The notes under the pieces were generated by a model. That model had not been told where the DNA came from and searched no databases. It saw nothing but the letters and a program-made list of their open reading frames with translations. Shown here piece after piece: positions 9,417-18,135 of a stretch of 64,000 nucleotides of DNA. This DNA comes from Duganella levis (GTDB taxonomy: Bacteria; Pseudomonadota; Gammaproteobacteria; Burkholderiales; Burkholderiaceae_D): NCBI RefSeq assembly GCF_009857605.1, contig NZ_WWCT01000021.1:84058-148057 (forward strand). The letters are read 5' to 3'. The position numbers and the translations under genes were made by a program. Each line of letters begins with the position of its first letter. Within the stretch, counting starts at the first letter, position 1.

Positions 9417-12376
9417 GTATCGCTGAGATACGCCAGGCGGGCCGGGATCGCAATCCGCACCACCGTTTCGCCCGGCCGCGACGCCATGCTGTATTTGCCG
9501 CCTACCTGCTCGGCGCGGCGGCGCATGGCGTCCAGTCCCAGATGTCCGGGACGGCCGCCGGCGGCCAGAATATCGGCCGGAATACCGACGCCGTCGTCGC
9601 GCACTTCCAGCACCAATTCCTTCGCCGCATAGGCCAGCATCAGCGTGATCTGGTTGGCGCTGGCATGGCGGATCGCGTTGCGCAGCGCCTCGCGGCCCAC
9701 CACATACAGCTCGTCCTTTACCACCAGATGCAGCGCGCGCGAAACGCTATGCTGTTCGACGCGCACCAGCAGCGTTGCGCCTTCACGTTCGATCAGCGCA
9801 TCGAACAGGTCAATCAGCTCGTCGTCGCTGCCATGGCGCAGGCTTTGCACCCGCTCGCGGCCCTCGATGATGGCGTTGTTGGCGTGCTCGATCACCCGCA
9901 CCAGATTGTCCCGCGTTTCAACCTGTCCTTCGATCTTCTCCACTGCATTTTCCGCATGCAGGATCACGCCGTGCATGGATTGCAGCACCGTGTCATGCAG
10001 CTCGATGGCGATGCGTTCGCGCTCGGCCACGCGCACCTGCAATCGTTCGGCCATGCGGCGCGACAGTTGGCGAATCCGATAGTGGTACAGCGCAAACGCC
10101 AGCAAGGCCAGCGCCAGCACGCAGCTGATGCGGAACCACAGGCTTTGCGCCAGCGTCGGCTCCACCGTCACCCGCAGGCTCGCCTCGTTGACACTGGGCG
10201 TGCCGTCCTCGTTGAACGCGCGCAGGCGGAACACGTAATCGCCGGCGCCAACGTTGGTGTACGAGGTCGAACGGCGGCTGCCGGCGTCCTGCCAGTGCGT
10301 GTCGACGCCTTCGAGGCGATATTCGAAGCGCACACTTTCCGGCGCGCGCAGCAGCGGCGCGGTGAAGTCGATGCGGAAATGGCCGCTGCCGGGCGGCAGC
10401 CGCAACGCGCGGTCCGCCGCATAGGTACGCTGGTCGGTGGTCACGCTTAGAATCGCCGGCTGCGGCGTGCCCCGGTTACGCTGCAACTTGGCGGTATCCA
10501 GCTGCACCACGCCGCCGGTGGCCAGCAGCCACAGATGGCGGCCGTCCGGACTCATGGCGGTAGGCCAGCGCGATTCGATCACCGCCCGCCCCGGGTAGCC
10601 GTCCAGCGCGCCGAACACCTCATAGCGCAGCGCTTGCGTCGGATCGGCGATGCTGCGCTTCCAGTCCTCGGCGCGCACATGTACCAGGCCGGCGGCGCCG
10701 TTGAGCCAACGGTCGCCGTCGCGCGTCACCACCAGGCCGGAGATATTACGCAGCACGTCCGCATCGGCGGCGCGCCACATCGTCAGCTTGCCGTCCTTGA
10801 ACACACCGGTGCCGTCCGAGCCGCTGACGATAGGTTCGCCGCTCAGGAACACGCTGGTGGCCATGCCCACTTGATGAATGTCGCTGGTGGTCAGCTTGCC
10901 GTCGTCGTAAAACACCAGCGTGCCGTCGCCAGTGGCCAGCCACAGTTGGCCGACGCCGGCGGGACCGGACTGGAAGATCTTGTCCGGCAGCGTGAACGCC
11001 GACGCCGGCAGCCATTTGCCGTCACGCCAGCCGATCAGGCCGGTCTCCATGGTCGCGGTCCACAACACCTTGCCGTCATCCAGGATGCCCAGCATGCGGT
11101 GATCGCGCGGCTTGCCGTCCGGGCCAGGTGGCAGCGGGATGATCTCCTTGCCGCCCTTGCTGATGCGCTCAATCGAACGCTTGTCGCCGATGAAGACTGC
11201 GCCCTGGCGGCCATTCGCCACCAGCGTGACGGGCGGACGCGCCACCGCCTGCGGCCGGCCATTGGCGGTCAGCTGCCACAAAGTGCCGCTGCCGATGTCC
11301 GCCGCCCAGATATGACCAGCGCCGTCAGTGGACAAGCTGTATTTCAGGCCCGCCCCATCCAGGCCGCTGTTGAGCAGCCGGTTGTGCCGGAAACGGTCGA
11401 TACCGCTCTCGGTCGAGATCCAGATATTGCCTTCCCGGTCTTCCAGAATATTCTTCGCTTCGCGCCCGGACAACTGCCGCACCTGGCCAAGGGTGCTGAC
11501 CTGGACCACCGCGCCAGACTGCAGCGCCACACCCGTTGGCGTCACCGGCTGCACGCGGCACACCGGCGCGGCGCAGTCCAGCTGCCACAGCGCGCCATCG
11601 CTGTCGAAGACGCCGCCCCAAATGCTTTCGGCATAGGCGTAGGCCGCCGGCCGCACGCCGCCGGATTGGGCGACGAAGCGGACCGTCGCCGCATCCAGCA
11701 ACTGCCACAAGCGCCCGTCCGGCGCAAACAGCAACTGGCCGCCGCCGTCCATCACCTTGACCAGGCGCTCGGCCTTGCGATCCAGCCGCCAGACTCCCTT
11801 GTCACTGGAGGCCCACAGATCGCCGCGCTGATCGAGCAGCATGCTGATGCCAGGCGCGCTATTCCACTCGGGCCCCTCGGCGACCACGCGCCAGCGCCCG
11901 TCCTTGTAATGCTGGATATTCCCGGCGATGACCCACAGGCTGCTATCGCTGTCGATCGTGATGTCGCCGATGCCATTGCGCGCCAACGGTGGCGTCGGTA
12001 TGGCGTCGACCCGGCCGTCCGGGTGCAGCACCGACAAGCCTTCGGCAAAATAAGTGATGTACAAATCGCCGTTCGGCGCCGCGCGCACCAGGTTGACGCG
12101 GTCGCGGTTCAATCCCAGGCGCGATGGCAGGCGGTAGCGGCTGAAGTGGACACCGTCAAAGCGGTACAGCCCATCGGCGGTGCCGAACCACAGCCAGCCA
12201 TCGGCGGTCTGCGCCATGCTGCCGATGCCCGGCGGCGCGCCGTCCGCGGCAGTCCATTGCGTGTGGCTGTAGTCGGCCAGATCCGGCCCGATGGTGGGAG
12301 TGGCCGCACCGGCCGACACTCCCCATACGCATAACGCCGCATACACGGCCCAACATAACGAGCGTACGCTTCTCAT
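9398..12376 (-). CDS. Propeller-type sensor histidine kinase (HisKA_3 family), orphan
   Basis: 992 residues. After a signal peptide (about 1-25), a large periplasmic beta-propeller of Reg_prop-like repeats is seen (GWLWFGTADGLYRFDG, NIWISTESGIDRFRHN). A Y_Y_Y-type domain (about 660-740), one membrane helix (about 745-765) and a NarL-class dimerisation domain with H794 in IELHDTVLQ follow. The HATPase part has EALRNAIRHA and DDGVGIP. Such kinases usually pair with a NarL/FixJ response regulator to sense carbohydrates or envelope signals. No response regulator gene is adjacent here, which makes it an orphan within the window. Confidence 0.93.
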   Translation of the reverse strand: MRSVRSLCWAVYAALCVWGVSAGAATPTIGPDLADYSHTQWTAADGAPPGIGSMAQTADGWLWFGTADGLYRFDGVHFSRYRLPSRLGLNRDRVNLVRAAPNGDLYITYFAEGLSVLHPDGRVDAIPTPPLARNGIGDITIDSDSSLWVIAGNIQHYKDGRWRVVAEGPEWNSAPGISMLLDQRGDLWASSDKGVWRLDRKAERLVKVMDGGGQLLFAPDGRLWQLLDAATVRFVAQSGGVRPAAYAYAESIWGGVFDSDGALWQLDCAAPVCRVQPVTPTGVALQSGAVVQVSTLGQVRQLSGREAKNILEDREGNIWISTESGIDRFRHNRLLNSGLDGAGLKYSLSTDGAGHIWAADIGSGTLWQLTANGRPQAVARPPVTLVANGRQGAVFIGDKRSIERISKGGKEIIPLPPGPDGKPRDHRMLGILDDGKVLWTATMETGLIGWRDGKWLPASAFTLPDKIFQSGPAGVGQLWLATGDGTLVFYDDGKLTTSDIHQVGMATSVFLSGEPIVSGSDGTGVFKDGKLTMWRAADADVLRNISGLVVTRDGDRWLNGAAGLVHVRAEDWKRSIADPTQALRYEVFGALDGYPGRAVIESRWPTAMSPDGRHLWLLATGGVVQLDTAKLQRNRGTPQPAILSVTTDQRTYAADRALRLPPGSGHFRIDFTAPLLRAPESVRFEYRLEGVDTHWQDAGSRRSTSYTNVGAGDYVFRLRAFNEDGTPSVNEASLRVTVEPTLAQSLWFRISCVLALALLAFALYHYRIRQLSRRMAERLQVRVAERERIAIELHDTVLQSMHGVILHAENAVEKIEGQVETRDNLVRVIEHANNAIIEGRERVQSLRHGSDDELIDLFDALIEREGATLLVRVEQHSVSRALHLVVKDELYVVGREALRNAIRHASANQITLMLAYAAKELVLEVRDDGVGIPADILAAGGRPGHLGLDAMRRRAEQVGGKYSMASRPGETVVRIAIPARLAYLSDTQGRTV

Positions 12377-12405
12377 CGGGAAATCCTGAACGGGTGAACC
12401 GCTGA

Positions 12406-13092
12406 TTATGACAGCGAACGCAGGATCTCGGGAAGATTGTTGACTTCGTAGGTTGGAATCGCTTCCGACGTATTGTCCAGACGCTCAGGATTGAACCAGC
12501 AGCTGTCGATGCCGTAGCGGTTGGCGCCGAGGATGTCGGCGTCCAGGCGGTCGCCGATGATGATCGCATCTTCCTTGGCAAACGGCCGCGCCATGCGCGC
12601 CGCGTATTCAAAGAAGCGCACATCCGGCTTGGCGTAGCCGCAGGCCTCGGAGGTCGCCACGAACGAGATATGCTCGCGCAGGCCGGACTTGGCGATGCGC
12701 TGATTCTGGATCGCTTCCACGCCGTTGGTGATGATGCCCACCTCGCCCATGCCGGCCAGCGTTGCGCACAGCTGCAAGGCGCCGTCGATCAACACCACGG
12801 TATCCGACAGCGATTCCAGATACAGGCGGCTGGCTGCCTCCGGGTCCAGTTCCAGGCCGTTCTCGGCGAAGGTCTTGCGGAAACGCTCGACCTTGAGGAA
12901 GTCCTTGGACACGGTGCCGGTTTCAAACGCGCGCCACAGCGCCAGGTTGATCGCCTGGTAGCCGAGGAAAAGCTGCGCCAGATCGCCATCCATGCCCAGC
13001 GCCTGCAAGGTGCGCGCAAACGACAGCTGCTCGGACGCCTTGAAGTCCAGCAGCGTGTCATCCAGGTCGAACAGGAAAAGCTTGTGCGTCAT
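12406..13092 (-). CDS. HAD-family pyrimidine 5'-nucleotidase, YjjG type
   Basis: 228 residues with HAD motifs: FDLDDTLLDF (motif I, residues 8-17), ITNG (motif II) and GDRLDADILGANRYG (motif IV); the motif III lysine is in YAKPD. The layout and the YjjG-like GVEAIQNQRIAKSGL segment suggest a house-cleaning nucleotidase acting on non-canonical pyrimidine nucleotides. Its ATG overlaps the stop of the upstream phnA-like gene (ATGA at 13089-13092), so the two are coupled. Confidence 0.9.
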   Translation of the reverse strand: MTHKLFLFDLDDTLLDFKASEQLSFARTLQALGMDGDLAQLFLGYQAINLALWRAFETGTVSKDFLKVERFRKTFAENGLELDPEAASRLYLESLSDTVVLIDGALQLCATLAGMGEVGIITNGVEAIQNQRIAKSGLREHISFVATSEACGYAKPDVRFFEYAARMARPFAKEDAIIIGDRLDADILGANRYGIDSCWFNPERLDNTSEAIPTYEVNNLPEILRSLS

Positions 13093-13433
13093 ACCTTGCG
13101 CACGAATTCAGTTTTCAGGCTCATGGCGCCGAAGCCGTCGATCTTGCAATCGATATCGTGATCGGAATCGACCAGGCGGATGTTCTTGACCTTGGTGCCG
13201 ACTTTGACGGTGCCGCCGCCGCCCTTCAGCTTCAGATCCTTGATCACGGTGACGGTGTCGCCGTCTTGCAGCACATTGCCGACCGAGTCGCGGTACACGC
13301 GCGGGCCATCTTCAGCCGCATCGGCGGCGCCGCCGGCCGGCCACTCGTGTGCGCACTCAGGGCACACCAGATTGGCGCCATCTTCGTAGGTATATTCGGA
13401 ACTGCATTTAGGGCATGGTGGCAAAGCGCTCAT
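13089..13433 (-). CDS. yjdM: PhnA/YjdM family zinc-ribbon protein
   Basis: 114 residues. N-terminal zinc ribbon CPKCSSEYTYEDG...CPECAHEW (about 8-30), then the PhnA beta domain with DSVGNVLQDGDTVTVIKDLKLKG and the C-terminal DCKIDGFGAMSLKTEFV. The length matches the family. Despite the old name phnA, no phosphonate function is implied. AGGA lies six bases before the ATG. Confidence 0.93.
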   Translation of the reverse strand: MSALPPCPKCSSEYTYEDGANLVCPECAHEWPAGGAADAAEDGPRVYRDSVGNVLQDGDTVTVIKDLKLKGGGGTVKVGTKVKNIRLVDSDHDIDCKIDGFGAMSLKTEFVRKV

Positions 13434-13468
13434 GGATAATCCTGACTTTCAAAGTCCGGCAGTATACC

Positions 13469-15769
13469 TCATGCGAGCTTGCGGGCGACCCTGAAGCCGA
13501 CGATATCGTTGGCCAGCACCGCTGAAAATCCATTGCGCACGGCGGAACGCAGATAGCGCGGGTTGTACAGCCACGAGCCGCCGCGCAGCACGCGCCGCAC
13601 CGAGTCGCCGCCCTCTTCCCACGCGCTGCCGTCGGCCGGCGCGCCGGCGTAGTTATCGTGCACCACATCCTGCGTCCATTCCCACACATTGCCGTGCATG
13701 TCGAACAGACCCCAGGGATTGGGCTGGAACGCGCCGACCTTGTTGGTCCCTTGCAGATAAGCGCCACGCTTGCCGCCGTTGTAGGTGTAGTGGCCGTCGT
13801 AGTTGGCCTGCTCGGTGCTGATGGTGTCGCCGAAGCTGAACGCAGTCTTGGTGCCGGCGCGGCAGGCGTACTCCCACTCCGCCTCGGTCGGCAGGCGGTA
13901 CACATGGCCGGTCTTCTGCGACAGCCAGCGCAGGTACTGCTGCGCATCCGTCCAGCTAACGCCCACCACCGGATGTTCGTCCGTCTGCCTGAAGCCCGGA
14001 TCGCGCCAGTCGGTATCCGACTGCGACTCCCAGCCGGTGTCCTTGACGAAGCGCCGCCACTGCCCCACCGTCACCGGGAAGCGCGCCATCGCAAACGAAT
14101 GCTCGATGCCGACCCAGTGCTGCGGCAGTTCGCGATCCAGCCAGTTCTTCTGCGCGCCGGCCTTGATGGCCAGCGCCTGCTCATGTTCGTGAGAGCCCAT
14201 CTGGAAGCGGCCGGTCGGGATCAGCACCAGGTCCGGTCCGGCGCCGGTGCCGTCCAGGAAGCGGTCGCGCAGCACGCCATTGGCGTCGGCCACGGGCGCA
14301 CTGGCGGTCATCGCCGCCACCTCCGCCGCGTGGCGCTCGGCCTGCTGCTTGCGGTGGCGCTCCTGCTCCTGGCGATACGCCACTTCCGCTTTCAGCTGCG
14401 CCACCTTGCGCTGCTGCTCCTCGCGCTCGTCGCGCGCGGCCTTGGCGTCGGCCTCGCGGCGTGCCTGCAACTGCTCGCGCAGCACCTGCTTGCGGGCCTG
14501 TGCGGCGACTTCCGCTTCGGCGCGCTGCCTGGCTTCCAGCGCGCGGCGTTGCACGTCCTGCCGCTGCTTATCTACCGCAGCGGCTTCCAGCTCCGCCTTG
14601 CGGCGCGCCGCCAGTTCGGCCACCATCGCCTTGCGCTTTTCTTCGGTCTGGCGCGCCAGTTCCGCTTGCGCCACCTGTTCTTTCTGGCGCTGCTGTTCGC
14701 GTACCGCCTGTTCGCGCGCGGCTTGCGCGGCTTTTTCGGCCAGCTCCGCTTCGCTCGGGCCGGCGGCGCGATGCAATTCCGCCAGCAGCGCGTTCACCGA
14801 TTCCGGACGGCGCTCCTGCAAATACGCAAAGCCTTCCTGCAGCACTTTCCACTGACGCTCATTCAAGCCGCGCGGCGGCGATGGGTGGAAGTCGGCCGGG
14901 CGCATATCGTCAAACGGCATGCGGCCTTCCAGCAGCTGATAGATCATCACCGCCACCGCATACACATCCAGCTTGGGCGCCGGCTGGCGCTGATGCGTGC
15001 CCGCCTCCGGTGCGCGATAGCCGGCGGTGCCGGCGTTCGGCGTCTGCAAACCGAGGCTGCTGCCGGCACTGCGCGCGCGCGAAGCGATGCCGAAGTCCAG
15101 CAGCTTGACTTCACCCTTCTTGGTCAGGAAGACGTTGCCCGGCTTGATATCGCGGTGCACCAGCTTGTGCTTGTCCCACGCGTATTGCAGCGCATCGCCA
15201 ATCGGCGCCAGCAGCTTGTACACCGATTCCAGCGGCAGCGGGCCTTGCTCGGCCAGATATGCATCCAGATCCTGCCCTTCCAGATACTCCATGATGATGA
15301 AGTAGCTGGACGTGGCGGGGTCTTGCGCCCACTCGTACACGCGGACGATGTGCTCATGCGCCAGCTTGCGCGCCTGCGTCGCTTCCTCGATCAGCAGCTT
15401 GGCGTGGGTGGCGCTTTGCGTCAGTTGCGGCGGCAGGATCTTCAGCGCCACCTGGTCGCTGTGGCCCAACTCCGCGTGCGTGGCGAGGTCGGTCGCCAGC
15501 CACACCTGGCCCATGCCGCCCATGCCGATCAAGCGCTCCAGCCGGTAGCGGCGGTTTTGCGGACCGATTTCCTGGCCGGTCATCAGGCCCAGTTCCGTAC
15601 CCTGGCGCACCGGCATCGGTGGCGGCGCAGACGCACCAACGCCTCCCGGCGGAGCGTACTCCGCGTCCAGGATGGCGTTCTTGCGACGGTCGAACTCTTG
15701 GAGACTCAACAGACCGTCATCATGTAAGGCCCGCAGTTCGCGGATCTTGTCTCTTGCTGTTTGCATCAT
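13469..15769 (-). CDS. Serine/threonine protein kinase fused to a formylglycine-generating-enzyme-like (SUMF1) domain
   Basis: 766 residues. Order: a short SHOCT-like N-terminal helix pair (6-38); a Hanks-type kinase (about 75-320) with GMGGMGQV (82-89), K110, HRDIKPGN (205-212) and DFG (225-227); a charged Gln/Ala/Glu/Arg-rich coiled coil (about 340-490); and a C-terminal FGE/EgtB-like domain (about 510-766) with IPTGRFQMGS, RLPTEAEWEYACRAG, DMHGNVWEWTQD, RVLRGGSWLY and FRVARKL. No membrane helix is seen, so it is cytosolic, unlike PknB. It ends a long minus-strand gene train that starts with a transpeptidase. Likely counterparts are the PP2C and FHA proteins at 2817-5538. Whether the FGE-like domain is catalytic or a binding module is unknown. 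Confidence 0.92.
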   Translation of the reverse strand: MMQTARDKIRELRALHDDGLLSLQEFDRRKNAILDAEYAPPGGVGASAPPPMPVRQGTELGLMTGQEIGPQNRRYRLERLIGMGGMGQVWLATDLATHAELGHSDQVALKILPPQLTQSATHAKLLIEEATQARKLAHEHIVRVYEWAQDPATSSYFIIMEYLEGQDLDAYLAEQGPLPLESVYKLLAPIGDALQYAWDKHKLVHRDIKPGNVFLTKKGEVKLLDFGIASRARSAGSSLGLQTPNAGTAGYRAPEAGTHQRQPAPKLDVYAVAVMIYQLLEGRMPFDDMRPADFHPSPPRGLNERQWKVLQEGFAYLQERRPESVNALLAELHRAAGPSEAELAEKAAQAAREQAVREQQRQKEQVAQAELARQTEEKRKAMVAELAARRKAELEAAAVDKQRQDVQRRALEARQRAEAEVAAQARKQVLREQLQARREADAKAARDEREEQQRKVAQLKAEVAYRQEQERHRKQQAERHAAEVAAMTASAPVADANGVLRDRFLDGTGAGPDLVLIPTGRFQMGSHEHEQALAIKAGAQKNWLDRELPQHWVGIEHSFAMARFPVTVGQWRRFVKDTGWESQSDTDWRDPGFRQTDEHPVVGVSWTDAQQYLRWLSQKTGHVYRLPTEAEWEYACRAGTKTAFSFGDTISTEQANYDGHYTYNGGKRGAYLQGTNKVGAFQPNPWGLFDMHGNVWEWTQDVVHDNYAGAPADGSAWEEGGDSVRRVLRGGSWLYNPRYLRSAVRNGFSAVLANDIVGFRVARKLA

Positions 15770-15793
15770 TACCCGAACTATACCCGTTCCCTG

Positions 15794-18046
15794 CTAGACG
15801 ATGGGCGCGCCGCATTCGGCGCAAAATTTGTCACGCTCACGGCCTGGCGGCACCACATGGCCGTTGACGCAGCGGTGCACCACAGGCGCAACCACCGTTA
15901 CAACCGGCGCGCCTGCCTGCGCCACACCGACGCCCAACTGGCTTTGCGTGGTGAGCGCACTGGCGCTGGCGGCGTTCTGGATATTCAGCAGATCGACCTG
16001 GTGGCTGCGGTCCTTATCCAGTTCCGTATCGCGGTGCGCGCGTTCTTCCTGCACCCGTTCATACGCCATGCGCGCCGCTTCCACCGGCGTGACGCCATGT
16101 TCGGCAGCCACCACATGCGACAGCGCCTGGATCTGCTCCGCCGTCATGCCGCCCTGGATTTGCAGCTTCATGATCTGCGCCACCGCCTCCGCATTGGACG
16201 GCGCGGCCACGGCGGCCAGCGCCATATCGCTCAAGCGGCCCATGGTCTCCATGCGGCGGATTTCATGGTCCTGCTCCGATTGCTGGACCGTCAGCGCCGC
16301 TGTGCGCTCCTGCTCAAACTTCTTCAACTCGCGCTGCCATGCGGCTTCGTGATCGCGTTGCTTAAGGATCTGGCGCTGCTCTTCCACCGCCAGTTCGTCC
16401 AGCATGGCCTGTTTGGCGTTGGCCTGATTCTGGCGCGCGTGAACGCCATCCGCCTCGATGGTGCGCAACAGCTTTTCGTACTGGGCGATCGAATCCGCCT
16501 GTACGCCGGAGCGCTTGAGGTCTTCGATCTTCTGGTTGATCTCCGCCACCGCCACCGCATTGGATGCGTCCTTGACGGCGTCGCCGCGCAGCAGGTCGCG
16601 CTGACGGGCCAGTGCCAGCTGGTCTTCCCACTCCTGCACCCGCTCGGCCTCGCGGCGGCGGGCAGCGTGGGCCAGCGTCATGCCCTGGATGCGGGCGGCG
16701 TGCGCTTCCGCCTCGATTTGCAGCTCATGCGCCTTCTCGTCTTTTTCGCGCTGGCGCAGCGCCGCCAGTTCGCTGCGCTTGTGCGATTCATCCTCGATCA
16801 GCAAGGCTTGCGCGATCTGGTTTTCAATCGACTGCTGTTTCAGCTGATGCGACAGGCGCTGCTGCGCCAACTGGCGCTGCTCGGCAGCGGTCTGCTGTAA
16901 TACTTCCAGTTCGGTGCGCATGCGGATCTGCGCCAGCTGGCGCACATGATCCCAGTCGGCCTGTTCGCCCTGGCGATGGGATTTGTTCTTCGCCAGTTCA
17001 TGCTCCAGGTCCGCCAGCACGGTACCCGCACCTTTGTCGAGAGCGACCTTGCGGGTCTTGGAATCCATCACGCGGCTGTACAGCTCCACTTCGCGCGCGC
17101 GCAAGGCTTGTACGCGCTCGGCTTCCTTGAGCGTCAGTTCGGCCTTGCTGACGCTGGCGTCCTGGCGCAGCTCGGCACGGCGGAAGTCGGAGTGCATCTT
17201 CTGCTCTTCGCGCCAGATGGCTTGCCACTCTTCGTCGTTGTAGATCTGGTCCAGCTGTTTAACGTGCTCCAACTGCACATGACGCTCATCCGCCACCAGC
17301 CACAGGGTGCCGATGCGTTCGCGGTTATGGTCGAATTTATCGTGGCGCAGCGCTGCCGTGTCCACGCCTTCCACCGCCAGGCCGTAGGTGGCAAGGCGCA
17401 GTTTGAGTGCGGCTTGCAGGCGCTCGTTCAGTTGCAGGCGCAGGTCGGCGTTGCCGGCCATTTCGCGGATCGAGCGGCTACCGACAAATTCCGCCGCCAG
17501 CTGACGCACGGAAGGTTCCAGCAGCTCTTGCAGGTTCTGGGTGCTGACCACGCCCGGAACGGTCATGAAGTGCTGCGCAAACGCCGACACGTTTTCAATG
17601 CGGATAGCGACCGTAAAGCGGGCCGATATCTTCAGGTGTTCTGCGGTATGCAGGTCGGTGAACGAAAACTCAACCGGCAGCGGCAAGGTGCGGGTGATCA
17701 GGATTTCGGCGTTCTGGTTGCGCAGCAGGTGGTTCAGGCGGGTGAAGAAGCCTTCGATTTCGTATTCGCCCTGCGGCACTTCGGTGGCTTTGTCGGCCTG
17801 CAGGATGTAGGCGCGCGTGGTGGCCGGCACCCGCAGCGTCTTGGTAAAGATGCCGGACAGCGTGCTGACGCCGAAATACACGGCCAGTTCATTGTCGCCG
17901 GGGATCCAGCGGTTATCGCGCAGCACCGGCACATTGCGCGGCGCGCCGAGCGTCAGGCCGCACTGCTTGCAGTAGCCCGACTGGTCGTCGTTTTTGTGCT
18001 CGCATCGCGGGCATTTAACGCCACCAAAACCAAACATTTGGAACAT
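15794..18046 (-). CDS. SPFH-like coiled-coil protein with zinc ribbons at both ends
   Basis: 750 residues, strong AAGGAG six bases before the ATG. The N-terminus holds a zinc ribbon, CPRC (12-15) and CKQC (26-29). Residues about 45-260 look like an SPFH/band-7-type domain, with strands followed by a helix near QLNERLQAALKLRLATYGLAVEGV. About 350 residues of highly charged coiled coil follow. The C-terminus has a second ribbon, CVNGHVVPPGRERDKFCAECG. SPFH proteins form oligomeric scaffolds on membranes or around complexes; no membrane segment is present here. It sits between the Lon-like protein and the kinase-FGE gene. A scaffold role for the kinase module is inference. Confidence 0.75.
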   Translation of the reverse strand: MFQMFGFGGVKCPRCEHKNDDQSGYCKQCGLTLGAPRNVPVLRDNRWIPGDNELAVYFGVSTLSGIFTKTLRVPATTRAYILQADKATEVPQGEYEIEGFFTRLNHLLRNQNAEILITRTLPLPVEFSFTDLHTAEHLKISARFTVAIRIENVSAFAQHFMTVPGVVSTQNLQELLEPSVRQLAAEFVGSRSIREMAGNADLRLQLNERLQAALKLRLATYGLAVEGVDTAALRHDKFDHNRERIGTLWLVADERHVQLEHVKQLDQIYNDEEWQAIWREEQKMHSDFRRAELRQDASVSKAELTLKEAERVQALRAREVELYSRVMDSKTRKVALDKGAGTVLADLEHELAKNKSHRQGEQADWDHVRQLAQIRMRTELEVLQQTAAEQRQLAQQRLSHQLKQQSIENQIAQALLIEDESHKRSELAALRQREKDEKAHELQIEAEAHAARIQGMTLAHAARRREAERVQEWEDQLALARQRDLLRGDAVKDASNAVAVAEINQKIEDLKRSGVQADSIAQYEKLLRTIEADGVHARQNQANAKQAMLDELAVEEQRQILKQRDHEAAWQRELKKFEQERTAALTVQQSEQDHEIRRMETMGRLSDMALAAVAAPSNAEAVAQIMKLQIQGGMTAEQIQALSHVVAAEHGVTPVEAARMAYERVQEERAHRDTELDKDRSHQVDLLNIQNAASASALTTQSQLGVGVAQAGAPVVTVVAPVVHRCVNGHVVPPGRERDKFCAECGAPIV

Positions 18047-18135
18047 GCCAGACTCCTTCTACGATTCATCTTCCAGGCTCGCCTGCGATCTTCAGATTTT
18101 AGCAGGGCGAACGCGGTTTGCTTCTTGCGCACGGT

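Noticed and set aside
13658..15727. 689-codon plus-strand frame opposite the kinase-FGE gene
   Set aside because: The kinase and FGE motifs are on the minus strand; the plus-strand translation is compositional shadow.
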